From NCBI RefSeq assembly GCF_000421745.1, contig NZ_ATXP01000014.1:1-64000 (forward strand): a stretch of 64,000 nt of DNA. The letters run 5' to 3'. This DNA comes from Nesterenkonia alba DSM 19423. GTDB taxonomy: Bacteria > Actinomycetota > Actinomycetes > Actinomycetales > Micrococcaceae. The position numbers and the translations under genes were made by a program. The notes beneath the pieces were generated by a model that saw only the letters and a list, made by a program, of their open reading frames with translations, made no database searches and was not told where the DNA came from. Positions 43,457 through 50,827 of the stretch are shown here, one piece after another (the stretch's first letter is position 1; every line of letters begins with the position of its first letter).

Positions 43457-44095
43457 TCACTCCTCCTCGGCAGCCTCCTCGCCGGACTCCTCGGAGTCTT
43501 CGGCGGCACCCTCTTCGGCGCCTTCGGCGGCGTCATCGGTGTCCTCTTCGAGGTCCTGCTCCTGCGGCTCGTAGATGGAGACGATCGGAGATTCGAGGTC
43601 GGCCAGGGCCAGCTCGGAGCCTGCCGGGAGGCTGAGGTGCTCGGGCAGGGCGTTCTCGTCGCGGTCGGTGATGTCCACGGTGATGGACTCCGGCAGAGCG
43701 GTCGCATCGGCCTCGACGGGCACAGTGGGCTGCTCCAGGAAGTACTCGTAACCGTTGGCGGGCTCACCGATGACCTCGACGGGCACGTCGACGACGATCT
43801 TCTCACCCTTGCGCACGGCGAGCAGGTCGAGGTGGTCGACGAATCCGCGGATCACATCCCGCTGGATGTCTTTGGGCACCACCATTTGCTCGTCCCCTTC
43901 GATGTCCAGGGTGATGAGCGCGTTGGGGTTACGCACGGCCAAGGCGGTTTCGTGGCCGGGCAGCAGCACGTGACGCGGGTCGTCACCGTGGCCGTAGATG
44001 ACCGCGGGGATCTTATCGGCGCGGCGTGCCCGGCGGGCGGCACCTTTACCGAATTCGGTGCGCACTTCGGCGCGGATGAGCAGTTTATCTGCCAT
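43457..44095 (-). CDS. rplY: 50S ribosomal protein L25 / general stress protein Ctc
   Basis: This 212-residue protein of the long L25/TL5/Ctc form binds 5S rRNA. The N-terminal 5S-binding domain runs from LLIRAEVRTEFGKGAARRAR through the beta domain (residues ~100-190), and the tail (last ~35 residues) is a run of Glu, Asp and Ala. AAGGA lies nine bases before ATG 44095. It sits between prs and pth, as in Bacillus and other Gram-positives. Confidence 0.95.
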   Translation of the reverse strand: MADKLLIRAEVRTEFGKGAARRARRADKIPAVIYGHGDDPRHVLLPGHETALAVRNPNALITLDIEGDEQMVVPKDIQRDVIRGFVDHLDLLAVRKGEKIVVDVPVEVIGEPANGYEYFLEQPTVPVEADATALPESITVDITDRDENALPEHLSLPAGSELALADLESPIVSIYEPQEQDLEEDTDDAAEGAEEGAAEDSEESGEEAAEEE

Positions 44096-44151
44096 GGGAT
44101 CGTGTCCTTCGTCAGTCGGGATAGTCCCCCAGACGCTGACGCAAGGTGAGC

Positions 44152-44173
44152 CGACGACGTCGTAGCGTCGTCG
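44152..44173. repeat. CGACGACG hairpin in the prs-rplY gap
   Basis: CGACGACG (44152-44159) and CGTCGTCG (44166-44173) form an eight-base stem with a six-base loop. The 158-base gap between prs and rplY also holds a small palindrome CACCAGTGGTG at about 44201-44211. The hairpin could slow or end transcription between the two genes; no T-run follows. Confidence 0.5.
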
Positions 44174-44253
44174 TACTGTATCTCGCCTCGTCGATCACGG
44201 AACCACCAGTGGTGACTCCCTCGCCTGGGCACAAGTGAGAAGTCTACAGGGTT

Positions 44254-45234
44254 TCAGGCACTGCCGTCGAAGAGGGTCGTCACGGACCCGTCTGTGAAGA
44301 CTTCCTTGATGGCCCGGGCCAGGATGGGGGCAATGGAGAGCACCGTGAGCTGTTCGAAGCGTTTCTCCGGCGGAATGGGCAGGGTGTTCGTCACCACTAC
44401 TTCCCGGGCCCCGCAGTTGGAGAGCTTCTCGGTGGCCGGCGGGGAGAGGATCGCGTGGGTGGCAGCGATGATGACCGACTTGGCTCCGGCATCTTTCAGG
44501 ATGCTCACCGCCCCGGCGATGGTGCCGCCGGTGTCGATCATGTCGTCAATGAGCACGCAGGTCTTGCCCTCGATCTCACCAACGACCTGCTTGGATTCGG
44601 CCTTATTCGGCTGGGTGAGGTCGCGGGTCTTGTGCACAAAGGCCAGCGGCACCCCACCGAGCCGGTCGGCCCACCGTTCGGCCACCCGCACGCGACCAGT
44701 GTCCGGAGAGACCACGGTGACTTCTTCTCCGGCAACCTGGTCGCGGATGTAGTCGGCCAGCAGAGGGATGCCGAAGAGGTGGTCCACCGGACCGTCGAAG
44801 AAGCCCTGGATCTGGTCGGTGTGCAGATCAACGCTCATAATCCGGTCAGCCCCGGCGGCCTTGTACAGATCGGCGACCAATCGGGCGGAGATCGGTTCAC
44901 GCCCGCGACCCTTCTTGTCTTGGCGGGAGTAGGGGTAGAAGGGGCTGACCACGGTGATCCGCTTGGCAGAGGCGCGTTTCATCGAGTCGATCATCAACAA
45001 CTGTTCCATCAGCCAGTTGTTCAGCGGGGCCGGGTGGGACTGCAGCAGGAAGACGTCCTTGCCGCGCACCGACTCGGCGGAGCGAACGTAGATCTCCCCG
45101 TTGGCGAAGTCGTAGGCGCTCATGGGCAGCAGCTCAGTGCCCAGCTCGTCGACAATCTCCTGGGCCAGTTGCGGGTGCGCCCGCCCGGAGGCCACGACCA
45201 TTGTCTTCTCGGTGCTCTGCCTGATTTCGTCCAC
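44254..45234 (-). CDS. prs: Ribose-phosphate pyrophosphokinase
   Basis: This 326-residue enzyme makes PRPP from ribose-5-phosphate and ATP for nucleotide, His and Trp synthesis. The PRPP loop is VLIDDMIDTGGTI, with MSVDLHTDQIQGFFD, RQDKKGRGREPISARL and VSPDTGRVRVAERWAD as class I PRPP synthetase markers. GTG 45234 follows AGGAG, which overlaps the glmU stop codon. Prs is thus coupled to glmU with a 13-base gap. Confidence 0.97.
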   Translation of the reverse strand: MDEIRQSTEKTMVVASGRAHPQLAQEIVDELGTELLPMSAYDFANGEIYVRSAESVRGKDVFLLQSHPAPLNNWLMEQLLMIDSMKRASAKRITVVSPFYPYSRQDKKGRGREPISARLVADLYKAAGADRIMSVDLHTDQIQGFFDGPVDHLFGIPLLADYIRDQVAGEEVTVVSPDTGRVRVAERWADRLGGVPLAFVHKTRDLTQPNKAESKQVVGEIEGKTCVLIDDMIDTGGTIAGAVSILKDAGAKSVIIAATHAILSPPATEKLSNCGAREVVVTNTLPIPPEKRFEQLTVLSIAPILARAIKEVFTDGSVTTLFDGSA

Positions 45235-45247
45235 GGTGTTGGTGCTC

Positions 45248-46720
45248 CTACTCCCCTGCCGACTGATCCGTCTGGGCCTGTGTTGCCTGCTCAGCGGCTT
45301 CCGCTGAGCCAGTCCCGGGCCGCTTGCGCTTCACCCATCCTTCCATGTTGCGCTGGGGTGCCACGGTGATGGCCAGCGCCCCGGGCGGAACATCTTTGCG
45401 GATGATTGCCCCGGCTCCGGTGTAAGCACCGTCGGCGACCTCCACGGGGGCGACGAACACGGTGTTGGAACTGGTGCGCACGTGGTCGCCGATGACGGTG
45501 CGGTGCTTGGCTTGGCCGTCATAGTTGGCGGTGATGTTGCCGCAGCCGATATTGGTGTTCTCCCCGATGTCGGCGTCTCCGGCGTAGCCGAGGTGGGAGA
45601 GCTTCGAGCCGGCCCCGATGGTGACGTTCTTCGTTTCGTAGAAGGCGCCGATCTTCCCACCGGCACCCAGTACAGTCCCGGGCCGTAGGTAGCTGTAGGG
45701 ACCCACTGTGGCCCCTTCAGCGATCTGTGCTCCCCGACCGTGGGTGCGGGTGACGGTGGCGTCTTCTCCGATGATGACGTCGGTGAGGGTGGTGTCGGGG
45801 CCGACGACGGCGCCTCGGCCGATCTGGGTGGCACCGTGCAGTTGGGTGCCGGGCAACACTGTGGTGTCTTCAGCCAGGGTGACAGTGGCATCGATCCACG
45901 TGGTGTCCGGGTCAATGACAGTAGTGCCTGCGCGCATGGCGTTTTCGACCGTGCGGCGGTTGAGTTCTTTGCCGAGGGCGGCCAGCTGAACGCGGTCATT
46001 GGCGCCTTCGACCTGCCAGTGGTCTTCGGTGATGACGGCGGCGACCCGCCCACCATCAGCCCGGGCGATCTGCAGCACATCGGTGAGGTATTTCTCGCCT
46101 TGGGCGTTCTCTGTGGAGACCTCTTGCAGTGCGGAGGCGAGCACCCCGGCGTCGAAAGCATAGATACCGGAGTTGATCTCCCGGATGCTGCGCTGGGCTT
46201 CATCGGCGTCTTTGTGCTCCACGATGCCGGTGACTTCGGACCCGTCGGGGCTGCGCAGAATACGCCCGTAACCGGTGGGATCCTCTACCACCGCACTGAG
46301 GACGGTGACAGCGTTGCCCTGGTGTTCGTGTTCGGTGACCAGTTGAGCCAGCAGATCCCCGGTGAGTAGGGGGACATCGCCATAGGTGACCACCACAGTG
46401 CCGGATGTGGCGGGGGTTCCGGCCTCGGCCAGGGTCGTGAGTCCGCATTCGGCGGCGCGTCCGGTGCCGGGGATCTCGTCCTGGTCGGCGATGAGCACCT
46501 CGGGGTCGTGGTCCAGGATGTGCGCGGCGACGATATCGCGCTGGTGCCGGACCACGGCGACGAGGTGGTGGGGGTTGATACTGCGTGCAGTGTTCAGCGC
46601 GTGCCCGATCATGGAGATCCCACCCAGGGTGTGGAGGATCTTAGGAGTCCGGGAGCGCATACGGGTCCCGGCACCGGCTGCGAGCACGATGACAGCAGCT
46701 GGTTCAGTTGCGGTAGTCAC
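45248..46720 (-). CDS. glmU: Bifunctional UDP-N-acetylglucosamine pyrophosphorylase / glucosamine-1-phosphate acetyltransferase
   Basis: This 490-residue enzyme makes UDP-GlcNAc for the cell wall. The N-terminal uridylyltransferase domain has VLAAGAGTRMRSRTPK; the C-terminal left-handed beta helix with hexapeptide repeats carries the acetyltransferase (PFSYLRPGT-type loop seen as GPYSYLRPGTVL, and AYTGAGAIIRKDVP). The C-terminal tail is Ala/Glu/Gln-rich. The tRNA-Gln gene lies 52 bases upstream on the same strand. Confidence 0.97.
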   Translation of the reverse strand: MTTATEPAAVIVLAAGAGTRMRSRTPKILHTLGGISMIGHALNTARSINPHHLVAVVRHQRDIVAAHILDHDPEVLIADQDEIPGTGRAAECGLTTLAEAGTPATSGTVVVTYGDVPLLTGDLLAQLVTEHEHQGNAVTVLSAVVEDPTGYGRILRSPDGSEVTGIVEHKDADEAQRSIREINSGIYAFDAGVLASALQEVSTENAQGEKYLTDVLQIARADGGRVAAVITEDHWQVEGANDRVQLAALGKELNRRTVENAMRAGTTVIDPDTTWIDATVTLAEDTTVLPGTQLHGATQIGRGAVVGPDTTLTDVIIGEDATVTRTHGRGAQIAEGATVGPYSYLRPGTVLGAGGKIGAFYETKNVTIGAGSKLSHLGYAGDADIGENTNIGCGNITANYDGQAKHRTVIGDHVRTSSNTVFVAPVEVADGAYTGAGAIIRKDVPPGALAITVAPQRNMEGWVKRKRPGTGSAEAAEQATQAQTDQSAGE

Positions 46721-46771
46721 ACAGGCACCTTACCGTTCGGACGGTTGACTCGCAGTCCGGGCTGGTGTCAG

Positions 46772-46842
46772 CTCCGCCACTAGGATTCGAACCTAGACTA
46801 GCGGTACCAAAAACCGCTGTGCTGCCCTTACACCATGGCGGA
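46772..46842 (-). tRNA. tRNA-Gln (anticodon UUG)
   Basis: The minus strand folds as a full cloverleaf of 71 bases: acceptor stem TCCGCCA/TGGCGGA, D stem GTG/CAC, anticodon stem GCGGT/ACCGC with loop TTTTGGT (anticodon TTG, reading CAA), and T arm CTAGG-TTCGAAT-CCTAG. Discriminator is G, and CCA is not encoded. Position directly before glmU is common in actinobacteria. Confidence 0.97.
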
Positions 46843-46899
46843 CTAATTCAGCCTCACCAGGGTACCGTATGGCTTCCGCTGAGTTCAGATCCACCCGGT

Positions 46900-47427
46900 T
46901 TAGAACAGGTCTTTATGTCTGGTGTAGTGCTCGATGGCGGGTTCGGTGGGACCAGTGCCGTAGACCCTGAGCACTTCGGCTAGTCGGGGATGGTCTTCGG
47001 CCAGCAGCTCGGCGGCGGAGCGCAGTTCCGCCCCGGAGGCCACCGCCCGCAGCAGGTTACGGAACCCGGCGACGACGGTGGCGTCGTCGGCAACCTGGTG
47101 TGCACGGGTGGTACGGGTCATCGCTCCGGTGGAGGAGCGGATCGTGTCCAGCCGTGAGGCGATCTGGTCGGCGGGCACCTGACCGGCCTGGTGGGCTTCG
47201 GCGAGTTCCTGGAGCTGCTGCAGGCGCCCGAGCACCGCGGGGTTTCCGATCTTGACTCGCTGAGCAGAGTTCAGCTGGGAGAGCATCGGTGCGGAGAGTC
47301 CGAGCACCTGGGCTAAGCCGGCCTGATTGAGCCCGAATGCTTCACGCAGGCGACCGAAGATCTCACTGAGCGGTTCACCATAGGCCGCTTCCTGGGCTTT
47401 GCGGTTGCGTTCGGCCACCTCGGACAT
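46900..47427 (-). CDS. XRE-type helix-turn-helix regulator
   Basis: The 175-residue protein has a lambda-repressor-like helix-turn-helix at about residues 24-70 (FGLNQAGLAQVLGLSAPMLS) followed by a helical C-terminal domain. GGGAG lies six bases before ATG 47427. It is divergent from the frameshifted secreted-protein gene, and an 8-base-armed inverted repeat sits immediately upstream of its start, which suits autoregulation. Actinobacterial homologues of this shape often flank Ser/Thr kinases, as here. Confidence 0.85.
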   Translation of the reverse strand: MSEVAERNRKAQEAAYGEPLSEIFGRLREAFGLNQAGLAQVLGLSAPMLSQLNSAQRVKIGNPAVLGRLQQLQELAEAHQAGQVPADQIASRLDTIRSSTGAMTRTTRAHQVADDATVVAGFRNLLRAVASGAELRSAAELLAEDHPRLAEVLRVYGTGPTEPAIEHYTRHKDLF

Positions 47428-47437
47428 CGCACTCTCC

Positions 47438-47464
47438 CTTCACTCGCCGTTTGCTTGAGTGAAG
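47438..47464. promoter_or_regulatory. Inverted repeat, likely XRE operator
   Basis: CTTCACTC (47438-47445) and GAGTGAAG (47457-47464) are perfect complements with an 11-base spacer, starting 11 bases upstream of the XRE start codon. A repressor bound here would block the gene's own promoter and could affect the divergent promoter 45 bases away. Confidence 0.6.
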
Positions 47465-47507
47465 TTTAACAGCCTTAATCACCCCTCAAGAGACACACAG
47501 ACCCCTA

Positions 47508-47536
47508 TTGACTTTGCAATCGCCACCCATTATATT
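47508..47536 (+). promoter_or_regulatory. Consensus-like sigma-70-type promoter
   Basis: TTGACT (47508-47513) and TATATT (47531-47536) are separated by exactly 17 bases, close to the consensus. It faces right, towards the secreted-protein gene. A GTG at 47544 lies seven bases after the -10 box and could be a leaderless start, but its frame closes at 47667 after 41 codons. Confidence 0.75.
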
Positions 47537-47625
47537 TGCACAAGTGAACACCGTGGCGGTCATCCTGGCGGGAAGCCACTCGGGAGACCTTCGAGGAGAC
47601 CACTCTGCGCGCACCGGAGTATCCG

Positions 47626-47943
47626 GTGTCGCAGGCTGGGAAATCCCCGGGCATTCTGGTGGACAATGAGGAGAACACCGATGAGCACGCCCAGGATGAG
47701 GACGAGGACACCGATGAGCGCCAGGACGATGCGCGCGACGACGCCGGCGAGGACAACACCCCTGAAGACCGCGAGCCCGAGGAGCGCGGCTCAGACACCA
47801 CGGACCCGGACGACATCGATGAACAGGCGGGCGTGGCCTCGGCAGCCTCACTCTTCGACGGTGCGCCCGTGCCGGTGGGGTGCTGCGGCCCTGGTCTCAG
47901 CGGTTGTGCTGAGCATGGCTCCGGCCTCCGCCTGGGCAGATGA
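47626..47943 (+). other. Acidic coding-like frame out of register with the downstream gene
   Basis: In this frame (GTG 47626 with GGAG six bases upstream) the sequence encodes Asp/Glu-rich protein such as DNEENTDEHAQDEDEDTDE with strong third-position GC, whereas the frame of the downstream gene gives an Arg/Thr/Pro/Met-rich readout over the same bases. The frame runs to a stop at 47941. If the run GGGG at about 47877-47880 had one base less, this frame would continue into the hydrophobic segment and body of the next gene. It may therefore be the true N-terminus of that protein, or a separate small acidic protein. Confidence 0.55.
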
Positions 47944-49213
47944 GGACGATGAGCAGGATGAATCCCACCAGAGCGGCTTCACCCTCACCGGGGAGCCGGT
48001 CTCCGGTGGTCACAATGCCGGGGACGCCGTGGAGCTGGAACCCGGTATGGCCTATGTGGATGAGCTCTCCGAGGGCACGTTGTATTACCGCATCCCCCGC
48101 GGCATGGACCATTCCGCCATGCATGTCAGCATTGCCACCCACCGGGATACCGCCCCGGAGGCGTACTCCTGGCTGGAGGCTCAGCTGAGCACCTGGGAGT
48201 CGGATACCTGTTCGTCGAATTCGATGTCGGCCTCTGGGGACACCCGGGACCGGTTGACCTCGCTTCACCTGGCGGCGTTCCCCGACCCGGAAGCTGATCC
48301 TGAGGATGAGCCCTATGACCCCTGCGGGGAGGCCGGGGAGCTGGTGCTCACGGTCTCCGGGGCTGAGGAGGCCGAGCTGGTCGGCGATCCGTTCCAGATC
48401 TCCATCTATGAGGAGCCGCACCCGGGCAACGCTGATGACTACGAGCTCGAGGTCGACCACGGCGATGTCGAGTGGAGTGAGATGGGCCGGGACATCTCCG
48501 GTGCGGAAGCGGTGGAGCCGGGTGGGACCTTCGCGGAGGCGCCACAGCTGGAACCGGGAAGCACCTATGAGGCCGCGGTCCGGCCCGGTGAGGTGCAGAT
48601 CTTCCGGGTCCCGGTGGACTGGGGGGAGCGACTGCAGGCCGAGGCGTTCTTCCCCGAGCCCGGGGATACGCTCAGCGAACAGTTGGGGGGCATGGACAGT
48701 GTCTCCCTGGCGGCGTTCAGTCCCCTGGGTGGGTACATCACCGGTAACTTCACCTCCTTGACGGGGCGTTCGGCCTCGGAGCTGCGCACCGGGACGGTGC
48801 CCGTGGCGTGGAATAACCGGTATGAGCGCGGTGGTCGGCCGATCAGCATTGCCGGGGACTATTACGTGGTGCTGGTCGCTGATGAGCACGACGACGGCAC
48901 CGATGTTTCCATTCCGTATCGCCTCACGGTGGACACTATCGCCTATGAGGCGCCCGACCCGCCGGCGTACCCGGAGGATGCGGAGCTTGACCCCAATGCT
49001 GCCCTGACTGCTGGGGCGGATGAGGGCTCAGGGTTCTGGCCCTTCGGCGGCGAGGACGCAGGCTCCGCCGATGAAGAGCGCACCGGGTTCTTCACTCCGG
49101 CTCGGGGTGTGCTGCTGGGTATTGGCGCTGTGGGGCTGTTGTTGATGGCTGCCGGGGCGGTGTTCCTGGTGCGGACGCTGCGTTCGTCACGCAGCCAGCC
49201 GATGCACTACTGA
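47819..49213 (+). CDS. Secreted membrane-anchored protein with pre-peptidase-like beta region; 5' end uncertain
   Basis: From ATG 47819 the protein has 464 residues: a basic n-region (MNRRAWPRQPHS), hydrophobic core ALVSAVVLSMAPASAWA with probable cleavage after AWA, an extracellular part with a repeated beta pattern (GTFAEAPQLEPGSTYEAAV ... VPVDWGERLQAEAFF) resembling actinobacterial proteins with a PPC-type domain, and a C-terminal segment GVLLGIGAVGLLLMAAGAVF with a short basic end. An acidic frame upstream is out of register, so a frameshift may hide a longer N-terminus. Function unknown; it lies 3' to 3' with the kinase gene, four bases away. Confidence 0.7.
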   Translation: MNRRAWPRQPHSSTVRPCRWGAAALVSAVVLSMAPASAWADEDDEQDESHQSGFTLTGEPVSGGHNAGDAVELEPGMAYVDELSEGTLYYRIPRGMDHSAMHVSIATHRDTAPEAYSWLEAQLSTWESDTCSSNSMSASGDTRDRLTSLHLAAFPDPEADPEDEPYDPCGEAGELVLTVSGAEEAELVGDPFQISIYEEPHPGNADDYELEVDHGDVEWSEMGRDISGAEAVEPGGTFAEAPQLEPGSTYEAAVRPGEVQIFRVPVDWGERLQAEAFFPEPGDTLSEQLGGMDSVSLAAFSPLGGYITGNFTSLTGRSASELRTGTVPVAWNNRYERGGRPISIAGDYYVVLVADEHDDGTDVSIPYRLTVDTIAYEAPDPPAYPEDAELDPNAALTAGADEGSGFWPFGGEDAGSADEERTGFFTPARGVLLGIGAVGLLLMAAGAVFLVRTLRSSRSQPMHY

Positions 49214-49216
49214 TGC

Positions 49217-50788
49217 TCAGGCGAAGATCATCCACAGGATGATGGTCAGCACCACGAGCCCGAGCCCGGTGCCGAGCAGGGCGATGGCCAGGCCTATTCC
49301 GGAGCGGCCCCCGCTAGCGGGCAACTGGCCGGAGTCTGACCCGCCGTAGGGGGCGTGGGGGTACCCGGAGTGGTTGTGCTGCCCCGGGGCGTACCCTGCA
49401 CGGGCGGCTGGGCCGGCCCGGTTCGGCCCGGTGTCAGGGGAGCCTGCCGGTGAGCCCGCGTAGGGACCCTGCGGCGGGGAGAACTGTTGATCCGGTCCAC
49501 CCTGGTGCTGTGTCAGGTTGCCCTGCTGCTCAGGGGTCTCAGGCGGCCGGTAGGTGGGTCCGGGAACTGTGTTGGCATCCCGCAAGCCCAACTGCGGCAC
49601 GGGTACCTGCCCGGAGGGTGCTCCCCGCCCAGGGTGCCGTGCGCTGGCTTGGGTTCCAGCCTGTACCTGCTGCGGGGAACCGTGGTGGATTCCACGGGGT
49701 GGCTGCCCCTGTGTCTGCGCCGGTTGGGTGCTCTCCACCCGGTGGTGTTCGGCCGGCTCGACCCGTCGCGTTGGTGCCGGAGTATCCCGGGACCCGGCCC
49801 GGTCAGCCTCGGGCTGGCCAGTCGTGGTCTCCACCGGGGCGGGCTCGGGCTCCACGGGTACACCTGCCCCGGTGGCCGGGTAAGGTCCCTGCGGCGCGGG
49901 GGTATCACCTTCTGGCCCGTGCTCACCCCACCCTTCGGGCAGCGGCGGGATCTGGTCGAAGACTTCAATCTCCCCCAAGATGTGCTCAGTGGGGGCGGGT
50001 TCCAGCAACCCGGTGCGGCGCAGTGCATCCCGGGCCTGGGTGGCACTCTGGTACCGCTCAGTGATGGCCGGGTGTTCCAGCCGGGCCACCATGGCCACGA
50101 AATCTTCAGGCAACGGCTGCGGCAGCTCGGCGAAGGCCAACGCTTGCCGGGCGGTGTCTTCAGCCTCCGGGGTGGTACCCAAGAGCATCTCCACCGCACA
50201 CCGACCTGCGGAGTAGAGGTCGGCCCGCACATCGGGTTGCCAGCCGTGATGCAAGCACTCTGGAGCCACATAACCCGGGGTGCCCATGGCGAAGGGGCCC
50301 TGGGTCAGGCGCGGGGCGTCGTCGCCGGCTGCGATGCCGAAGTCCCCCAACCACAGGTGCGGGTGTCCCCGTCCGGTGGCATCCAGCAGGAGATTGGCGG
50401 GTTTGACATCGCGGTGAACAATCCCTTGGGTGTGGATGGCTTCTAAAGCGATGAGCAGCTGGTCCAACAGCACTGCCGCCAGCCGTGGCGGCAGTGGCCC
50501 AAAGTCTCCCACCAGGGTGGCCACGGATCCCCCGCGCACGATCGGCATGGTGAACAGGACTTTGTCGTCTTCACCGGCCCAGCCTGTGGGGGCGAGCACA
50601 TGGGGGTGGTCCAGGCGCATGGATTGTTCCCGCATGAACCGCAGCAAGGATGAGGCGTCGACCTGCCGGAGGACTTTGGCCGCACTGTAGCGGCGGTGTT
50701 TGTGGTCCCAGACACGCCAGACCACACCGGCACCGCCCTCACCGAGGGGGTCGACCAGTTCGTAACGGCCTGCGAAGATGTCACCCAT
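49217..50788 (-). CDS. Membrane-anchored serine/threonine protein kinase
   Basis: The 523-residue protein has a Hanks-type kinase domain at residues ~8-270: glycine loop GEGGAGVVW at 16-24, lysine K38, HRDVKPAN at 125-132, DFG at 149-151 and APE. A ~200-residue Pro/Gln/Gly-rich linker leads to a single C-terminal membrane segment (LAIALLGTGLGLVVLTIILW) with virtually no extracellular domain, so it differs from PASTA-bearing PknB. It probably senses through partners. It lies 39 bases after the ABC-F gene on the same strand. Confidence 0.93.
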   Translation of the reverse strand: MGDIFAGRYELVDPLGEGGAGVVWRVWDHKHRRYSAAKVLRQVDASSLLRFMREQSMRLDHPHVLAPTGWAGEDDKVLFTMPIVRGGSVATLVGDFGPLPPRLAAVLLDQLLIALEAIHTQGIVHRDVKPANLLLDATGRGHPHLWLGDFGIAAGDDAPRLTQGPFAMGTPGYVAPECLHHGWQPDVRADLYSAGRCAVEMLLGTTPEAEDTARQALAFAELPQPLPEDFVAMVARLEHPAITERYQSATQARDALRRTGLLEPAPTEHILGEIEVFDQIPPLPEGWGEHGPEGDTPAPQGPYPATGAGVPVEPEPAPVETTTGQPEADRAGSRDTPAPTRRVEPAEHHRVESTQPAQTQGQPPRGIHHGSPQQVQAGTQASARHPGRGAPSGQVPVPQLGLRDANTVPGPTYRPPETPEQQGNLTQHQGGPDQQFSPPQGPYAGSPAGSPDTGPNRAGPAARAGYAPGQHNHSGYPHAPYGGSDSGQLPASGGRSGIGLAIALLGTGLGLVVLTIILWMIFA

Positions 50789-50827
50789 CGCAGCTCAGTC
50801 TATGCACACCGGTGTTCTCAGTCAGGG

